DNA from: Adhaeribacter pallidiroseus
GTDB lineage: Bacteria > Bacteroidota > Bacteroidia > Cytophagales > Hymenobacteraceae
Assembly (NCBI RefSeq): GCF_003340495.1
Contig: NZ_QASA01000001.1
Coordinates: 1,364,001-1,428,000, forward strand
Direction: 5' to 3'
Length of the DNA: 64,000 bases
A program made the translations under genes and the position numbers. The notes below the pieces were generated by a model. The model saw nothing but the letters and a program-made list of their open reading frames with translations. It ran no database searches and was not told the DNA's origin. This document shows, one piece after another, positions 39,124-50,701 of this stretch. How positions within the stretch are numbered: the stretch's first letter is position 1; every line of letters starts with the position of its first letter.

Positions 39124-40858
39124 ATGAAAAATAACAAGTTTAAATTTGCTCTCCTGCCCAAACGGTCCTTATTCGTAGTACTGGCTATTGCTTTACTAAC
39201 TTCTTCCGCGTCGGCGCAAGAAACAAAAAAGGTCTCAAAAGATATTCCGGTTTTCACGCAATTTACTTATCAGGGCAATGACCAGATTTACAAGGAAAAC
39301 CCACTGCAACCCGATGAGTTTTATACCCCTATTCTGCAAGGTTGTTATCCGGACCCCAGTATTACGCGCAAGGGAAATGATTATTACCTGGTAAATTCTT
39401 CTTTTGCCATGTTTCCGGGAGTACCCCTTTTTCACTCGAATGACTTAGTAAACTGGAAACAAATCGGTCACGTCTTAGACCGGACAACCCAATTAAAAGT
39501 AGAAACTTCGGGTATATCTGCCGGCGTTTATGCGCCCGATATCAAGTACAATAAAAAAGATGATACCTTTTACATGATCACCACGCAGTTTTCCGGGGGC
39601 ATGGGAAATATCGTGGTGAAGACCAAAGACCCGGCAAAAGGCTGGAGCGACCCGGTGAAATTGCAATTTAGCGGCATTGATCCTTCGCTTTTTTTGAGGA
39701 TAACGGCAAAGCTTACGTGGTGCACAACGATGCGCCCCCCAAAGGTACGGCACAATACGAAGGGCACCGGGTAATTAAAATATGGGAGTACGATGTGCAA
39801 ACTGATAAAGTAGTACCGGGCACCGACAAAATTATTGTGAATGGGGGTACGGATATTACCCAAAAGCCGATCTGGATTGAAGCGCCGCATATTTACAAGC
39901 GGAATGGCCGCTACTACTTAATGTGTGCCCAAGGCGGTACCGGCGACAACCACACCGAAGTAATTTTTGCCAGCGACAATGTAATCGGGCCGTACACGCC
40001 GGCTAAAAACAACCCGATTCTTACCCAACGGTGAACCGGCCGAATAAAATGGATTGGACCGGCCACGCCGATTTAACAGAAGGACCAGACGGAAAATATT
40101 ACGCCGTATTTTTAGGAATCCGGCCAAACGAAAAAGACCGGGTAAACGCCGGACGCGAAACCTTTCTATTGCCCGTAGATTGGAGTGGCGAGTTTCCGGT
40201 ATTTGAAAACGGATTAATACCTTTAAAACCTAAACTTAAAACTCCAGGCGGGATAAAAAACCAAACCGGGCAAAACGGTTTCTTCCCCAACGGTAACTTT
40301 ACCTTCACCGATAATTTTACCGCAAAATATTTAGATTACCGGTGGATTAGCATGCGTGGTCCGCGGGAGGAGTTCCTTAGCACCGGCAAAAACGGTTTGC
40401 AAATCACACCTTTTGCCCACACTATTAAAGCAGTAGCGCCTATCTCGGCCCTGTGGCATCGGCAGCAGCATAATGCCTTTACGGCCAATGTTACTCTAAA
40501 ATATATCCCAAAATCGGAAAAAGACTTAGCTGGCCTGGCGTGTTACCAGAGCGAAAAATTTAACTATGTATTAGGAATAACTAAAAAAGGAAACGACAAT
40601 TATCTGGTTTTAGCCAGAACTGAAAAAGGGAACACTACCGTTTTGGCCAGTGAAAAAGTAGATGTCCGGAAACCTGTTCAGTTACAAGTAGTAGCCCAAG
40701 GAGATGAATATAAATTTTATTATGCTACGGATAAGCAAAATTTTAAAAATATCGGTGGCTCCGTCTCCGGAGATATTCTTTCTACCAACGTAGCCGGTGG
40801 TTTTACCGGGTCTTTAATCGGGTTATACGCCACTTCTGCTAATGATATTCAACCGTAA
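39124..40858 (+). CDS. GH43 glycoside hydrolase (two frameshifts)
   Basis: A family 43 beta-xylosidase/alpha-L-arabinofuranosidase-like enzyme, 578 residues when two bases are restored. Signal peptide up to ASAQE. The five-bladed propeller begins YTPILQGCYPDPSITRKGNDYYLVNSSFAMFPGVPLFHSNDLVNWKQIGHVL, with the catalytic base Asp in YPDPS; the domain continues through GVYAPDIKYNKKDDTFYMITT, KPIWIEAPHIYKRNGRYYLM and DWTGHADLTEGPDGKYY. A concanavalin-like domain closes it (NFTFTDNFTAKYLDYRWISMRGPREEF...LIGLYATSAND). Break 1: seven Ts at 39689-39695 where eight give SLFFEDNGKAYVVHND. Break 2: about 40030, where a further G joins LTQR to VNRPNKMDW. Removes xylose or arabinose residues by inversion. 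Confidence 0.88.
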
Positions 40859-40928
40859 AATTTGATTTTTCCTTTATAAATAATTACTCAAGCAAATACT
40901 GAACCCAGGTATTTTAAAAACAAAGCCA

Positions 40929-42101
<1,173 letters not shown>

Positions 42102-42376
42102 TAAGGTTGACAAAACCGAAATGCCCTTTTTTAAATGTTGATTCCTGCATTTAATAAATAATGGTAGTCTTGTAAAATTGCTTGAATAGAAACATGATGT
42201 AAGCCGTTTAACAAAAGGGTACTTCGGGTTATCAGGAGCCTGAGCAGGGGAGAGGTTTAACTGGCTGCTTTTAAAGCGGCCTAAACTTTCTTGTGTTGCT
42301 TGCACGTTGTGCCTGGGCGGCTATTGCCCAAAGCCAGGGGTAGCCATGCTTGGCTTTTTTACCTTACCTTAGCCCT

Positions 42377-43494
42377 ATGAATCAGGAAAATCTGAACGCA
42401 GGTATTGCAAATACGAAACAGCATTTTGAAGTTCTGGATGGATTAAGAGGTGTTGCCGCACTGGCGGTGGTTATTTTTCACTTTCTGGAATGGGTTTTCC
42501 CCGATGTGAATAAAAACTTTATTGGTCATGGTTTTTTAGCCGTTGATTTTTTCTTTTGCTTATCCGGATTTGTAATAGGCTACGCTTATGATAACCGGAT
42601 CCGGCAAATGGGAATAAAAGAGTTTTTTAAATTAAGGCTGATCCGATTGCATCCGTTAGTGATTTTGGGTTCGGTGTTAGGATTATTGGGCTTTCTTTGG
42701 GATCCCTTTGCCGCTCCCAGCGCCAACGAGGCGGGCAAAATTGCTTTACTATTTGTTGGCTCGCTTTTTATGATTCCGCTTCCTTTAATAAAAGAGCGGG
42801 CCTTTAACCTTTTTGCTTTCAATGCGCCCTCTTGGTCTTTGTTTTGGGAGTATGTAGCCAATATATTGTATGTTTTCATTTTTTATAAGGTAGGCCGCCG
42901 TTCCCTGGCCACCTGCACCTTCCTGGCTGCTATCGGCATTATACTCGTTAGTTATCGGGCGGGAAATCTGCTGGGTGGATGGTCCAAAGATAACTTCTTA
43001 GATGGGGGTGCCCGGATGGCTTACTCCTTTTTAGCCGGCCTGTTCCTTTACCGGTCGAATTGGATGCTAAAAAACCGGCTGGGATTTGTTGGTCTGGCCA
43101 TATTGTTGTTTTTAGCTTTTATCATGCCAGGGTCTAAGTGGAACTGGCTGACCGAGGCCTTGGTTGTACTGTTCTATTTTCCATTGTTGGTTTCTCTAGG
43201 AGCCGGCTCAAGCCTGTCGCCCCCTGGAACAAGGTTTGTCAATTTGCCGGCAACTTATCTTATCCGCTCTACATGACGCATTATGCAGCGATATGGGTTT
43301 TTGGAAATTATTTTACCAAAGAAAAGCCAGCAACGCACGAGCTAATTTACATTGTACTAGCGGGCATTTTTTTCCTGGTGGTTAGTGCATACCTGGTAAT
43401 GGTGTTCTATGACATACCGGTCCGAAGATTTCTGGCTAAAAAAAACGGCAAGTATGAAAGCAGCAGCCTTACTAAACTGGATAATAACCGCTAA
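42377..43494 (+). CDS. Acyltransferase family 3 membrane protein (one frameshift)
   Basis: An integral membrane acyltransferase of the OafA/family 3 type, 372 residues when one base is restored. The ATG at 42377 is preferred to an upstream TTG. The hallmarks are VLDGLRGVAALAVVIFHFLEW with the catalytic His, GHGFLAVDFFFCLSGFVIGYAY, the RLIRLHPLVILGS motif and ten or so hydrophobic segments. The frame breaks in a C-run at 43220-43224 (five where six are needed), joining SSLSPP to WNKVCQFAGNLSYPLYMTHYAAIWVFG. These enzymes O-acylate sugars of surface polysaccharides or export succinyl groups. No glycan biosynthesis genes are adjacent. Confidence 0.88.
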
Positions 43495-43935
43495 TTAGTA
43501 GGTAGGGATGATGATGTTGGCTCCCCGTTTTTAGAACGGGGTAAAAGAATGAAGCTAGTTCAAGTGCCTAATATTTGGTTCCATTGTTTTTACTGGGTAA
43601 ACATCACGGTAGCCATTCAAATTTTGAACTTTGCAAGAGTTCACCAGCGGCCTTGAAATATTCTACCGGTTGCTTCTTGTTCAAATCTGCAGCAGATATC
43701 TAGATTGAATTACCCAGGCTTATTGTTTTCTCTAATTTTTTAAAAAATCAGCTGTTTACAATAATGGCTCGTATCTACCCATTCTTTCCTGTTCCTAAAC
43801 AAGATTTCTGGTACAGAAAGTAATAATTACAAGTAGTAAAAATCTTATCACTATTATCAGTTTTATTCTTTTAGCTAGAGGCTAACGGCTGGGCTAAAAA
43901 ACGTTTTAATGGTTTTTAGCTTTTGTTGTGTTCAG
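43495..43935. other. Convergent intergenic region
   Basis: A 441-bp spacer. A small hairpin CCCCGTT/AACGGGG (43523-43529 with 43535-43541) lies 28 bp after the acyltransferase stop but has no T-tract, so it is at best a weak terminator. On the minus strand a 33-codon stretch ending at 43604 (...VEYFKAAGELLQSSKFEWLP) reads like protein but has no start codon or recognised family; it may be a gene relic. Confidence 0.35.
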
Positions 43936-44478
43936 TTATTTTTCTAAAATAGACTTAAAGTAATTTTCTATTATTGGATTTCCAATTTCATTTATGTCTT
44001 TATGGTATTCCCCAACTTTAGGATGTACATACTCCTTGTTTTTAAGGTCGTCCTCAGGTATTGACTGGGCAATGTTTAAGCCTAATAGAATTTTGTCCTT
44101 TAAAAGAATTTCTTCCTTACTTTTAGAGTTATATTCCTCTACATATTTAGCAATTATTGGTAAATCTTGACGAGGAAAAACTTCCTGGCTACCTGTTGGG
44201 ATATCTATATATTCGGAACAGCAACACAATAGTATGATAAGCAAGCCCCGATGATAAAAGGCTTTATCTTCTTCATAAAACCATTTATCACCATCCAAAG
44301 TTAAATACTCCCAATATCTCTGTGAAAATGAATAGGATGGAACAAAGGCATTCCCAAGGTCACCATAATTCTCATCAAAAATCCAAAGAATATCCTTCTT
44401 TAAATGATTCAATTCAGGCCAGTCGATTTCTCGTTCACTCCCGTCAGGTTGTATTATGAATTTGTATCCTTCTTTCAT
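43936..44478 (-). CDS. Hypothetical protein
   Basis: A 180-residue soluble protein (MKEGYKFIIQPDGSEREIDWPELNHLKKDILWIFDENYGDLGNAF...). I take the ATG at 44476-44478; a TTG 15 bp upstream is the only longer option. It is acidic, rich in Tyr, Glu and Lys and mostly helical, with a hydrophobic LLIILLCCCSEY stretch carrying three adjacent cysteines. No signal peptide. Its DNA is more AT-rich than the neighbours, which may point to transfer. I do not recognise the family. It resembles the free-standing small proteins of polymorphic-toxin immunity type in general look only; nothing nearby supports that. Confidence 0.6.
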   Translation of the reverse strand: MKEGYKFIIQPDGSEREIDWPELNHLKKDILWIFDENYGDLGNAFVPSYSFSQRYWEYLTLDGDKWFYEEDKAFYHRGLLIILLCCCSEYIDIPTGSQEVFPRQDLPIIAKYVEEYNSKSKEEILLKDKILLGLNIAQSIPEDDLKNKEYVHPKVGEYHKDINEIGNPIIENYFKSILEK

Positions 44479-44609
44479 TTTAATTAAACACAACTTCTAG
44501 ATAAACGGAGTTGTTCCGGTTATTAGCATTATAATCAGCATAGTAGGGTCGGATTTTTAAATTTGCAATCAGCGACTAGTTAGCAAGTAAGGCTGTCATC
44601 TGGTTATTA

Positions 44610-45674
44610 CTAAATTCGTTCTAATTTTATCGGGTACGTTTTCTTCGAAGCCCATTGCGGTACATAAATGTTTTCGTCGCCATCAATGCAAACATCGTGG
44701 GGGTGCATAAAAGCGGTGAAGCTGCGGTCTTTTTGCTGTTCTTGTAAAATGTTTTTAACGTATTTGGGTTCGGTGCCGCCCGGTGTGGAAATAACGCGGT
44801 CTTTTTCGTCGAATATGGTAATGTAACCGGAATTGGGGTAATCCTGGGAGGTACTGCGGTAAACGGCGGCGTACATGTTTTTGCCCTTAACAACCGGCCG
44901 GCATATAAAAGAACCAGGTACCGCTATGGTCGATAAATACTTGCCGTCCAGAGTAAAGCGCTTTAAACTGGTATGCGAGCGGTCGGTGATGAGCAGGGTA
45001 GGGCTTTGGGCATTGCGGTTATCGTAGAGCACGCCGTGACAGCAATCAAATTGTTCGTTGGCGGTGCCTTTGCCGCCAAAATGCCGGATGTATTCGCCTT
45101 TGCGGTTATACTGGGTAATAAAATTTAAGCCGTACCCATCGGCCACGTAAATATCGCCGTTGCTGGGGTTCACGGTCGTTTCGGTGGGCTTAAACTCGCC
45201 TGGGTGGCTGTAGCTCTTGTTTTCGCGGGGGTAGTCTAATTTTAAAATTTCTTGGCCTTTTAAGTCGGTTTTAATTACCTGGTTGCGGTCGGTGTCGGTG
45301 ATAAACAAAAACTGTTCGCCCCCTTCGTTACTTAAGGTTAAGCCGTGGCCGCCGGGGTAGCTGGTGCCCCAGGTTTCGAGCAGCTTGCCCGATTTATCGT
45401 AGATTAAAACGTTGTTGCGGGTTTCGTTGGTGAGTAAGATCAACCGGCCTTGGGCATCTTCTACCATTTCGTGGCAATCGTTCACCGGGTTTTTACCCGC
45501 ATCTAAAACGCCCCAGCCTTCTACTACCCGGTATTGGTGCGAATGGTGCCCAACGGTTACGGCCAGCGTTTTCGCCTGACTTTTCTTTACCCAGATAGTA
45601 GGAAATAAGGAACTGGCAATTAAAACAGAACCGGTTTTCTTCAGGAAGTTACGACGGGTATTATCTTGATTCAT
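44610..45674 (-). CDS. Tat-exported NHL-repeat beta-propeller protein
   Basis: A 354-residue protein with a twin-arginine signal (R7-R8, NTRRNFLKKTGSVLIASSLFP) and a six-bladed NHL/SMP-30-like propeller: DCHEMVEDAQGRLILLTNETRNNVLIYDKSGKLL, GHGLTLSNEGGEQFLFITDTDRNQVIKTDLKG, TTVNPSNGDIYVADGYGLNFITQYNRKGEYI, CCHGVLYDNRN, MHPHDVCIDGDENIYVPQW. Conserved His residues at blade starts (CHEM, GHGL, CCHG, HPHD) suggest a metal-dependent or lyase-like active site, as in peptidylglycine lyase relatives; this is inference. It lies 252 bp after the DUF1501 gene on the same strand and may be the third gene of the cytochrome module. Confidence 0.82.
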   Translation of the reverse strand: MNQDNTRRNFLKKTGSVLIASSLFPTIWVKKSQAKTLAVTVGHHSHQYRVVEGWGVLDAGKNPVNDCHEMVEDAQGRLILLTNETRNNVLIYDKSGKLLETWGTSYPGGHGLTLSNEGGEQFLFITDTDRNQVIKTDLKGQEILKLDYPRENKSYSHPGEFKPTETTVNPSNGDIYVADGYGLNFITQYNRKGEYIRHFGGKGTANEQFDCCHGVLYDNRNAQSPTLLITDRSHTSLKRFTLDGKYLSTIAVPGSFICRPVVKGKNMYAAVYRSTSQDYPNSGYITIFDEKDRVISTPGGTEPKYVKNILQEQQKDRSFTAFMHPHDVCIDGDENIYVPQWASKKTYPIKLERI

Positions 45675-45926
45675 TTTTTTAAATTTTTACAATCGGGTGA
45701 ATTGTTTTTTGCTGATTTTGAGTAAGTAATACTTCTAATTTTAAACGAAATGCTTTTTGTAAAATAAGCGGTATCATTAGCCAATCCTTGGTTCACTACA
45801 CCTTTAATCAGGTACTATGAAAACCAGTACTAGTTAAATTTTTAAAAAATAACCTAGAGCCTTTATAAACCAACCACTTGCCTGCTGCTTATCTTTTAAA
45901 ATTATAATGTACCGAATTTGCAAGGC

Positions 45927-47393
45927 TTAAGCAAACAGTTCCATTACGGGTTTTCCCAAGCCATCGGGAGTGGTGTAAAAAGGCCGTTCTTCCACAATGG
46001 CGTGGGCATCTTCGGCAATGCCCAAGGCGTGGTAGATGGTCTGGTGAATCTGATCAATCTTAATGGGTTTTTCAATGGTTTTGCAGGGGCGTTCGTCGGC
46101 AGTTTTCCCGTAAACATGACCTTTTTTTATGCCACCGCCAAAAAGTAACAGCGAGCAGCCATCGGTAAAGTGGCGGTGCATGCCGTAATTTTTAATGTCG
46201 TTAATGACGGTGGGCTGATCTACCTGGTGTTTTACTTCGGCACCGGGCCGGCCTTCCAGCATCATGTCGCGGCTAAATTCGCTGGCCAGAATAACCAGGG
46301 TACGGTCCAGGTGGCCGGTTTTATCTAAATCTTTGATGAGTTGTGCGACCGGGCCGTCAATTTCTTTTTTCATGTCGCGGGCGCGGGTGTGGCCGTTTTC
46401 GTGCGTGTCCCAACCCAGAAAAGGCACGTACTCGGTAGTAACGCTAATAAACCGGGCGCCTTTTTCGGTGAGCCGGCGGGCCAGCAAACAACCTAAGCCA
46501 AACTTGCCGGTGTTGTAAATCTGGTACGATTCCCGGGGTTCGGTGCTTAAATCAAAAGCTTTGGCTTCGGGGGAGTTTAAAAGCATGTACGATTGCTCCA
46601 TCGCTCTTTTCAACGATTCTTTCTGGTAATTACTGCCAAACTCGCCAAAAGCACTCTTACTGATTAAGTCGTTGTATAACTGATTTCGTTTTTCGAACCG
46701 TTTGTACGACATGCCCACCGGCGGTTTTACGCTGTCCAGGCCGCTGGTAGGGTCCGGAATCATGAACGGGCCAAACTCGTTGCCCAGAAAACCGGAAGTA
46801 TGAAAAGCTTTTAATTCTTCGCCTTCGCCCAAAGTTAGGCGCTGCCCAATATCAATAAACGCCGGTATAACGGGGTTTTTCGGTCCGAGTTCCTTCGCAA
46901 TCCAGGCTCCTAAATGCGGAGCGGCTACCGATTGCGGCGGCTCGTAACAGGTGTGCCAGTGGTATTGGTGCCGCGAATGCAGAATAAAACCTAAATCCGC
47001 CGCCACGTACGACCGGATTACAGTGCCTTTATCCATTACTTGCCCGATAGATTCTAAGCCTTCCGAAAAAGAAATACCATCCAGCACTGTGGGTACGGAT
47101 TTAAAAGTACTTAAAACCCGGTTGGAGTCCATGCCTTTCTCGAAGGGGGTATACCGCTTGGGGTCGAAGGTATCGGTATGGGCCATGCCGCCGGCCATCC
47201 ATAACAATATGACGGTATCGGCTTTAGAGTTTGCTATTTTATTTTTAACTACTTCCGACTCTAATATCTGCTGGTTTTTATCGCTTTTACAAGATGTTAA
47301 TAAACCGGACACAGGAGCACCCGCGGCTAGTGCGCCGAGGGTAGCAGCACTAGCGGTTTTTAAAAATTCGCGTCTATCCCATTTGGCATTCAT
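45927..47393 (-). CDS. DUF1501 domain-containing Tat-exported lipoprotein
   Basis: A 488-residue DUF1501 protein. I start at the ATG at 47391-47393, giving MNAKWDRREFLKTASAATLGALAAGAPVSGLLTSCKS. This combines a twin-arginine motif (R7-R8) with a lipobox ending at Cys35, so the protein is probably folded before export and then anchored by lipid. A longer frame upstream runs into a repeat element and is not credible. Landmarks: VILLWMAGGMAHTDTFDPKRYTPFEKGM, ADLGFILHSRHQYHWHTCYEPPQS, AAPHLGAWIAKELGPKNP, TEYVPFLGWDTHENGHTRARDM, ILASEFSRDMMLEG and NYGMHRHFTDGCSLLLFGGGI. It is clearly diverged from the DUF1501 protein at 28213. It follows the DUF1549/DUF1553 gene by 179 bp. Confidence 0.9.
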   Translation of the reverse strand: MNAKWDRREFLKTASAATLGALAAGAPVSGLLTSCKSDKNQQILESEVVKNKIANSKADTVILLWMAGGMAHTDTFDPKRYTPFEKGMDSNRVLSTFKSVPTVLDGISFSEGLESIGQVMDKGTVIRSYVAADLGFILHSRHQYHWHTCYEPPQSVAAPHLGAWIAKELGPKNPVIPAFIDIGQRLTLGEGEELKAFHTSGFLGNEFGPFMIPDPTSGLDSVKPPVGMSYKRFEKRNQLYNDLISKSAFGEFGSNYQKESLKRAMEQSYMLLNSPEAKAFDLSTEPRESYQIYNTGKFGLGCLLARRLTEKGARFISVTTEYVPFLGWDTHENGHTRARDMKKEIDGPVAQLIKDLDKTGHLDRTLVILASEFSRDMMLEGRPGAEVKHQVDQPTVINDIKNYGMHRHFTDGCSLLLFGGGIKKGHVYGKTADERPCKTIEKPIKIDQIHQTIYHALGIAEDAHAIVEERPFYTTPDGLGKPVMELFA

Positions 47394-47442
47394 CGCTGGT
47401 TGTTTTTTAAAATTTTTTTCGTTTTTATAGGTCTGGCTTTTA

Positions 47443-47495
47443 CCTTTCCGCCCTCTGGGCACCTTCCCTAAAAACAGGGAAGGAGAGGCGGCTTT
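47443..47495 (-). repeat. Hairpin repeat, copy A
   Basis: Short intergenic repeat with core CTTCCCTAAAAACAGGGAAG: a six-base-pair stem and an eight-base loop. An outer CCGCC/GGCGG pair encloses it. Copies B (56863-56911) and C (59851-59900) share the same loop. Confidence 0.8.
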
Positions 47496-47572
47496 TTGCA
47501 ATTACCAATTACCATTTACCAAATACATGAAACAATTTTTTAAATTCTCTATGGACTGTCGACCAGGGACTA

Positions 47573-50086
47573 TCAATAAATAAACTGAAATTCGGGGAGC
47601 ATGACAATAGCCCAGAGAAAATCCTGCACGGCTTCGGAATTTGGTTTTTCGCCCAGCATTTGTTGAGCTACGGTTAGTTCCTGAGGCAACGGGGCGCGGT
47701 TAAAAGCCTTTCGGTATACTTCCCGGATTAAGGCGTCGGATTGCGGAAACCGGGTCATATAGTTTTCGGCTCCCTGCTGAAGAACCTGGTTAAATTTTTT
47801 GCCATTGGTAAGTTCCAACGCTTGTAACAAGTTAGCCTGGGTATCGCGGCTAGTAATTACCGTTTCGCGATTAGGCCGGCCCAAAGCAGTCAGGAAACCA
47901 TCGTTCTTCACCAGCGAAGCCCGCACGAACGGGGTTTTAATAGGGTTAGGTTTATCTTTGCCCGCCGGGTTATATTGTACTGCCGAGTCGGCGTAAACTG
48001 GTTGAATGACGCTGCTTACGGCATCGGCAAATTGCTCCGCCGACATACGTCGCCGCAGCATGCCCGTAAATTTATATTCCGGGGTGTTGAGCCAGTTTAC
48101 ATCTTTTATCCCCACCGAAGGTAGCTGGTAGGTTTTAGAGGTAGTTATCAGGTAAATCAGTTCTTTAATGTTGTACCCTTGGGCGACAAAATCCGAGGCA
48201 AGCCAATCGAGTAAATCCTGATTCCAGGGTTCGTTATCCATGGCATCTACCGGTGTAATAATGCCGCGGCCCATAAATTGACCCCACACCCGGTTTACGA
48301 TGGTGCGGTACAAACGGCCATTTTGCGGTTTGGCCAGGTTGTCGGCGAGTTGCTGCAGTTTTACTTTTACCGGCGCGTTTTTATCGATGGCACCTAATTC
48401 TTCCCACAAAATCCGGGTGTCGGCCATTTTGCCGGTGGGCACGTCGCAGCGATTAATTTCCAGCGCTGAGTCGGCGAACACGTTGGCAAAAGCGTAAGCA
48501 TCGGCTAGTTTCCAGTCGCTCACAAAGCTGTCGTGGCAGGAGGCGCATTTTAAGTTTAAACCTAACAATACCTGCGATACATTCTGAGCCGCCTGCATTT
48601 CGACGCGTTGGCTGGCATTAACCACTCCCCGCCACTGGATGCCGCTGATAAATCCTTTGGATTCCTCGGTAGGGTTTAAAAGTTCTTTTACAAATTGATT
48701 ATAAGGTTTATTGGTTTGCAAGGATTTATAGAGCCAATCCGAAATATTGTACCGCCCGTTGGTAATGTAACCGGTGCCGGAGTAATCGTTGCGTAAGGCA
48801 TCGTTCCAGAAAGTAAGCCAGTGCAAAGCATAATCATCTTGGCGGTTTAATAATTGCCGCACCCACAAAGCGCGTTTATCGGGCCGGGAATCCTCTGAAA
48901 ATTTCTGTACTTCTTCCGGCGTAGGCACCATGCCAATAATATCCAGATAAATCCGGCGCAAATACGTCCGGTCGCTGACTACTTGGGGCCAGGCCGTCTT
49001 ATTTTTTAAAAAATATTGGTTTACCCATAAATCTACCGGATTTTTTAAATTTTGGGTGGGCGGAGGCAAGTTGGGGCTGCGGGGTTTCAGTTCGGCTATC
49101 CGGAAAGCGCTTTTTTGTCCTTTATCGGGCCAGGGCGCGCCTTTTTTTACCCAGTAAGTAATCAAGGCGATATCTTCGGTGCTTAAGGCTTTGCCTTTGC
49201 CCGGCATCGATTCTTTGTGGCTGCGGGGTAAGGTTATACGCCGGATTAACTCACTTTTACCGGGTTGGCCCGGCACAATTATGGGTCCGGATTTGCCGCC
49301 TTTAAATACTAAATCTTTTTGGTCCAGCCGCAACTCGCCTTTTATTTTATCGGCGCTGTGGCATTTGTAGCAGCTATGCGCGAAAATGGCCCGCACCTGC
49401 ACGTTTAATTCCAGCTCTTTGGCCGCATCCAGGTTGCCCTTTTCCTGCAGGGCCACCAGGTTAAATTTTTTTTCCGGAGCCGGGGTAGCTTCGTAATCAT
49501 CCGTCCAGGGCATAACGCTGGTTAAATACACGTCGCCGTGCGTGAGCGAAGCCCCGTAATGGCCGGCGGCGGTAACCCCGATGGCCGTAAACAACAAAAC
49601 GCCCCGGTAAACTTTTATCAAAGGCCAACGTTCCTGTTTTTCGATGTAATATAACAAAATAGCCGCAATGGCTCCCAGAACCGCCGTCGCTACGCCCGTC
49701 CAGCGGTGTAAGGCCAGAAGGTCGCCGGCGTAATCTTCCTGCTGGGCGAGTAGCCAACCCAGCAAAGCCGAAATAATGGCCCCGGCGGCACCAATAGTTA
49801 CCAGCAGATCAATACCGGGCCGCAACCGGGACGTAAAATTCCGGAAGGTAGCTATTTCCAACACCGCCGCTAAACAAAGCAAGGTAACCGGAAAATGAAC
49901 GGCCAAGGGATGCAAGCGACCCAGTAATTTCCAGAGCCAGAAACCTTCCGCAGCCGGAGTAGCCAGCAAGGGTTCGGCTAGCGCCGGAAAGGCTAGCGCC
50001 GAACCCAGGTAGAAAATAGAAAATAGCAGGTAAAGCCCTGGTTTTTTAAATTTTATACCTGTTTGTTGGTGTTTTTTGGGAGTCAT
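47573..50086 (-). CDS. Membrane DUF2231-cytochrome-DUF1549-DUF1553 protein
   Basis: An 837-residue protein. The N-terminal 200 residues form a DUF2231-like membrane domain with four to five hydrophobic spans (LLGRLHPLAVHFPVTLLCLAAVLEIATF, LLVTIGAAGAIISALLGWLLA, LHRWTGVATAVLGAIAAILLYYI, GVLLFTAIGVTAAGHYGASLTHG). Then comes a cytochrome domain with HSCYKCHSADKIKGELRLD and SMPGKGKALS, DUF1549 (RTYLRRIYLDIIGMVPTPEEV...) with a second haem-type site LKCASCHDSF, and DUF1553 (GRLYRTIVNRVWGQFMGRGIITPVDAMDN...RRRMSAEQFADAV...). His residues in the spans could bind haem. It looks like a membrane-anchored electron carrier fused to the two planctomycete-type domains. The DUF1501 and NHL genes follow. Confidence 0.9.
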   Translation of the reverse strand: MTPKKHQQTGIKFKKPGLYLLFSIFYLGSALAFPALAEPLLATPAAEGFWLWKLLGRLHPLAVHFPVTLLCLAAVLEIATFRNFTSRLRPGIDLLVTIGAAGAIISALLGWLLAQQEDYAGDLLALHRWTGVATAVLGAIAAILLYYIEKQERWPLIKVYRGVLLFTAIGVTAAGHYGASLTHGDVYLTSVMPWTDDYEATPAPEKKFNLVALQEKGNLDAAKELELNVQVRAIFAHSCYKCHSADKIKGELRLDQKDLVFKGGKSGPIIVPGQPGKSELIRRITLPRSHKESMPGKGKALSTEDIALITYWVKKGAPWPDKGQKSAFRIAELKPRSPNLPPPTQNLKNPVDLWVNQYFLKNKTAWPQVVSDRTYLRRIYLDIIGMVPTPEEVQKFSEDSRPDKRALWVRQLLNRQDDYALHWLTFWNDALRNDYSGTGYITNGRYNISDWLYKSLQTNKPYNQFVKELLNPTEESKGFISGIQWRGVVNASQRVEMQAAQNVSQVLLGLNLKCASCHDSFVSDWKLADAYAFANVFADSALEINRCDVPTGKMADTRILWEELGAIDKNAPVKVKLQQLADNLAKPQNGRLYRTIVNRVWGQFMGRGIITPVDAMDNEPWNQDLLDWLASDFVAQGYNIKELIYLITTSKTYQLPSVGIKDVNWLNTPEYKFTGMLRRRMSAEQFADAVSSVIQPVYADSAVQYNPAGKDKPNPIKTPFVRASLVKNDGFLTALGRPNRETVITSRDTQANLLQALELTNGKKFNQVLQQGAENYMTRFPQSDALIREVYRKAFNRAPLPQELTVAQQMLGEKPNSEAVQDFLWAIVMLPEFQFIY

Positions 50087-50192
50087 GCCGGAGTAAAGTA
50101 GTTGTTGTCTTTTATTGTTCTTGTTTTTTGAGCTTTCTCAAGTCTCCATTCTCTGGTTCTATCTGGCTTTCTTTTATTTGGCGTTTTTCTGT

Positions 50193-50395
50193 GGAGCCGG
50201 TTCCCGTCTCCAGGTGCGGGTGCTATCTAACTTGCCAACTTCAAGCTTTGCCTCGTGGCCGGCTGGCCTCGTTTGGCTCTTCCGGGCTAGTCTAAGCTTC
50301 TTTTCCTCGCTCCGCTGCGGAATGTCTCCTTCGTCGACACCGGAACCTTAGAAGGCCCTCCATAGCCAAACTGATGTTGTTTGCTTTTAGCTACT
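50193..50395 (+). repeat. Dispersed intergenic repeat, family 1, copy 1
   Basis: About 200 bp with landmarks GGAGCC, TCTCCAGG, GTGCTATCTA, TTGCCTCGTGGCCGGC, TTTGGCTCTTCCGGGCT, CCTCGCTCCGCTGCGGAATG and CCGGAACC. It is related to copy 2 (56777-57012, same orientation) and copy 3 (57218-57410, opposite). No open frame of note and no clear terminal inverted repeats. Confidence 0.75.
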
Positions 50396-50456
50396 GAACA
50401 GTATAATTAGTTAATTTTTTTACAAATGCTTCTGACTTATTTCAATTTAAAAAAAA

Positions 50457-50590
50457 GGACAAATGAAATAATAAACCCTAGTTTTAGAAATCAATTGTTA
50501 TTACGATTATAATCAATTAAACACCTTTTATTTGTCATAATTCTAGATACTAGAGTCTTGATACTGGTGTTTATTTACTTGGTATCTATT
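50457..50590 (+). repeat. Dispersed intergenic repeat, family 3, copy b
   Basis: Begins GGACAAATGAAA and ends with TCTTGATACTGGTGTTT-like words, matching the landmarks of copies at 17911 and 52044. It completes, with the family 1 copy, the 615-bp space between the cytochrome gene and the FG-GAP gene, where nothing coding is seen. Confidence 0.5.
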
Positions 50591-50701
50591 GTTCGTTGTT
50601 TTGCCATACAAAATTAAAAAATCAGTAGTTTTAAAAACCATTAACTCTATCTCTGCCTCGCCCCGGTAATTACAACTATACGCCCAAAAGCATTTAGTAA
50701 T

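Noticed and set aside
47394-47501. Longer N terminus for the DUF1501 protein.
   Set aside because: The extra codons are made of hairpin repeat copy A; the Tat signal begins at the internal ATG at 47393.
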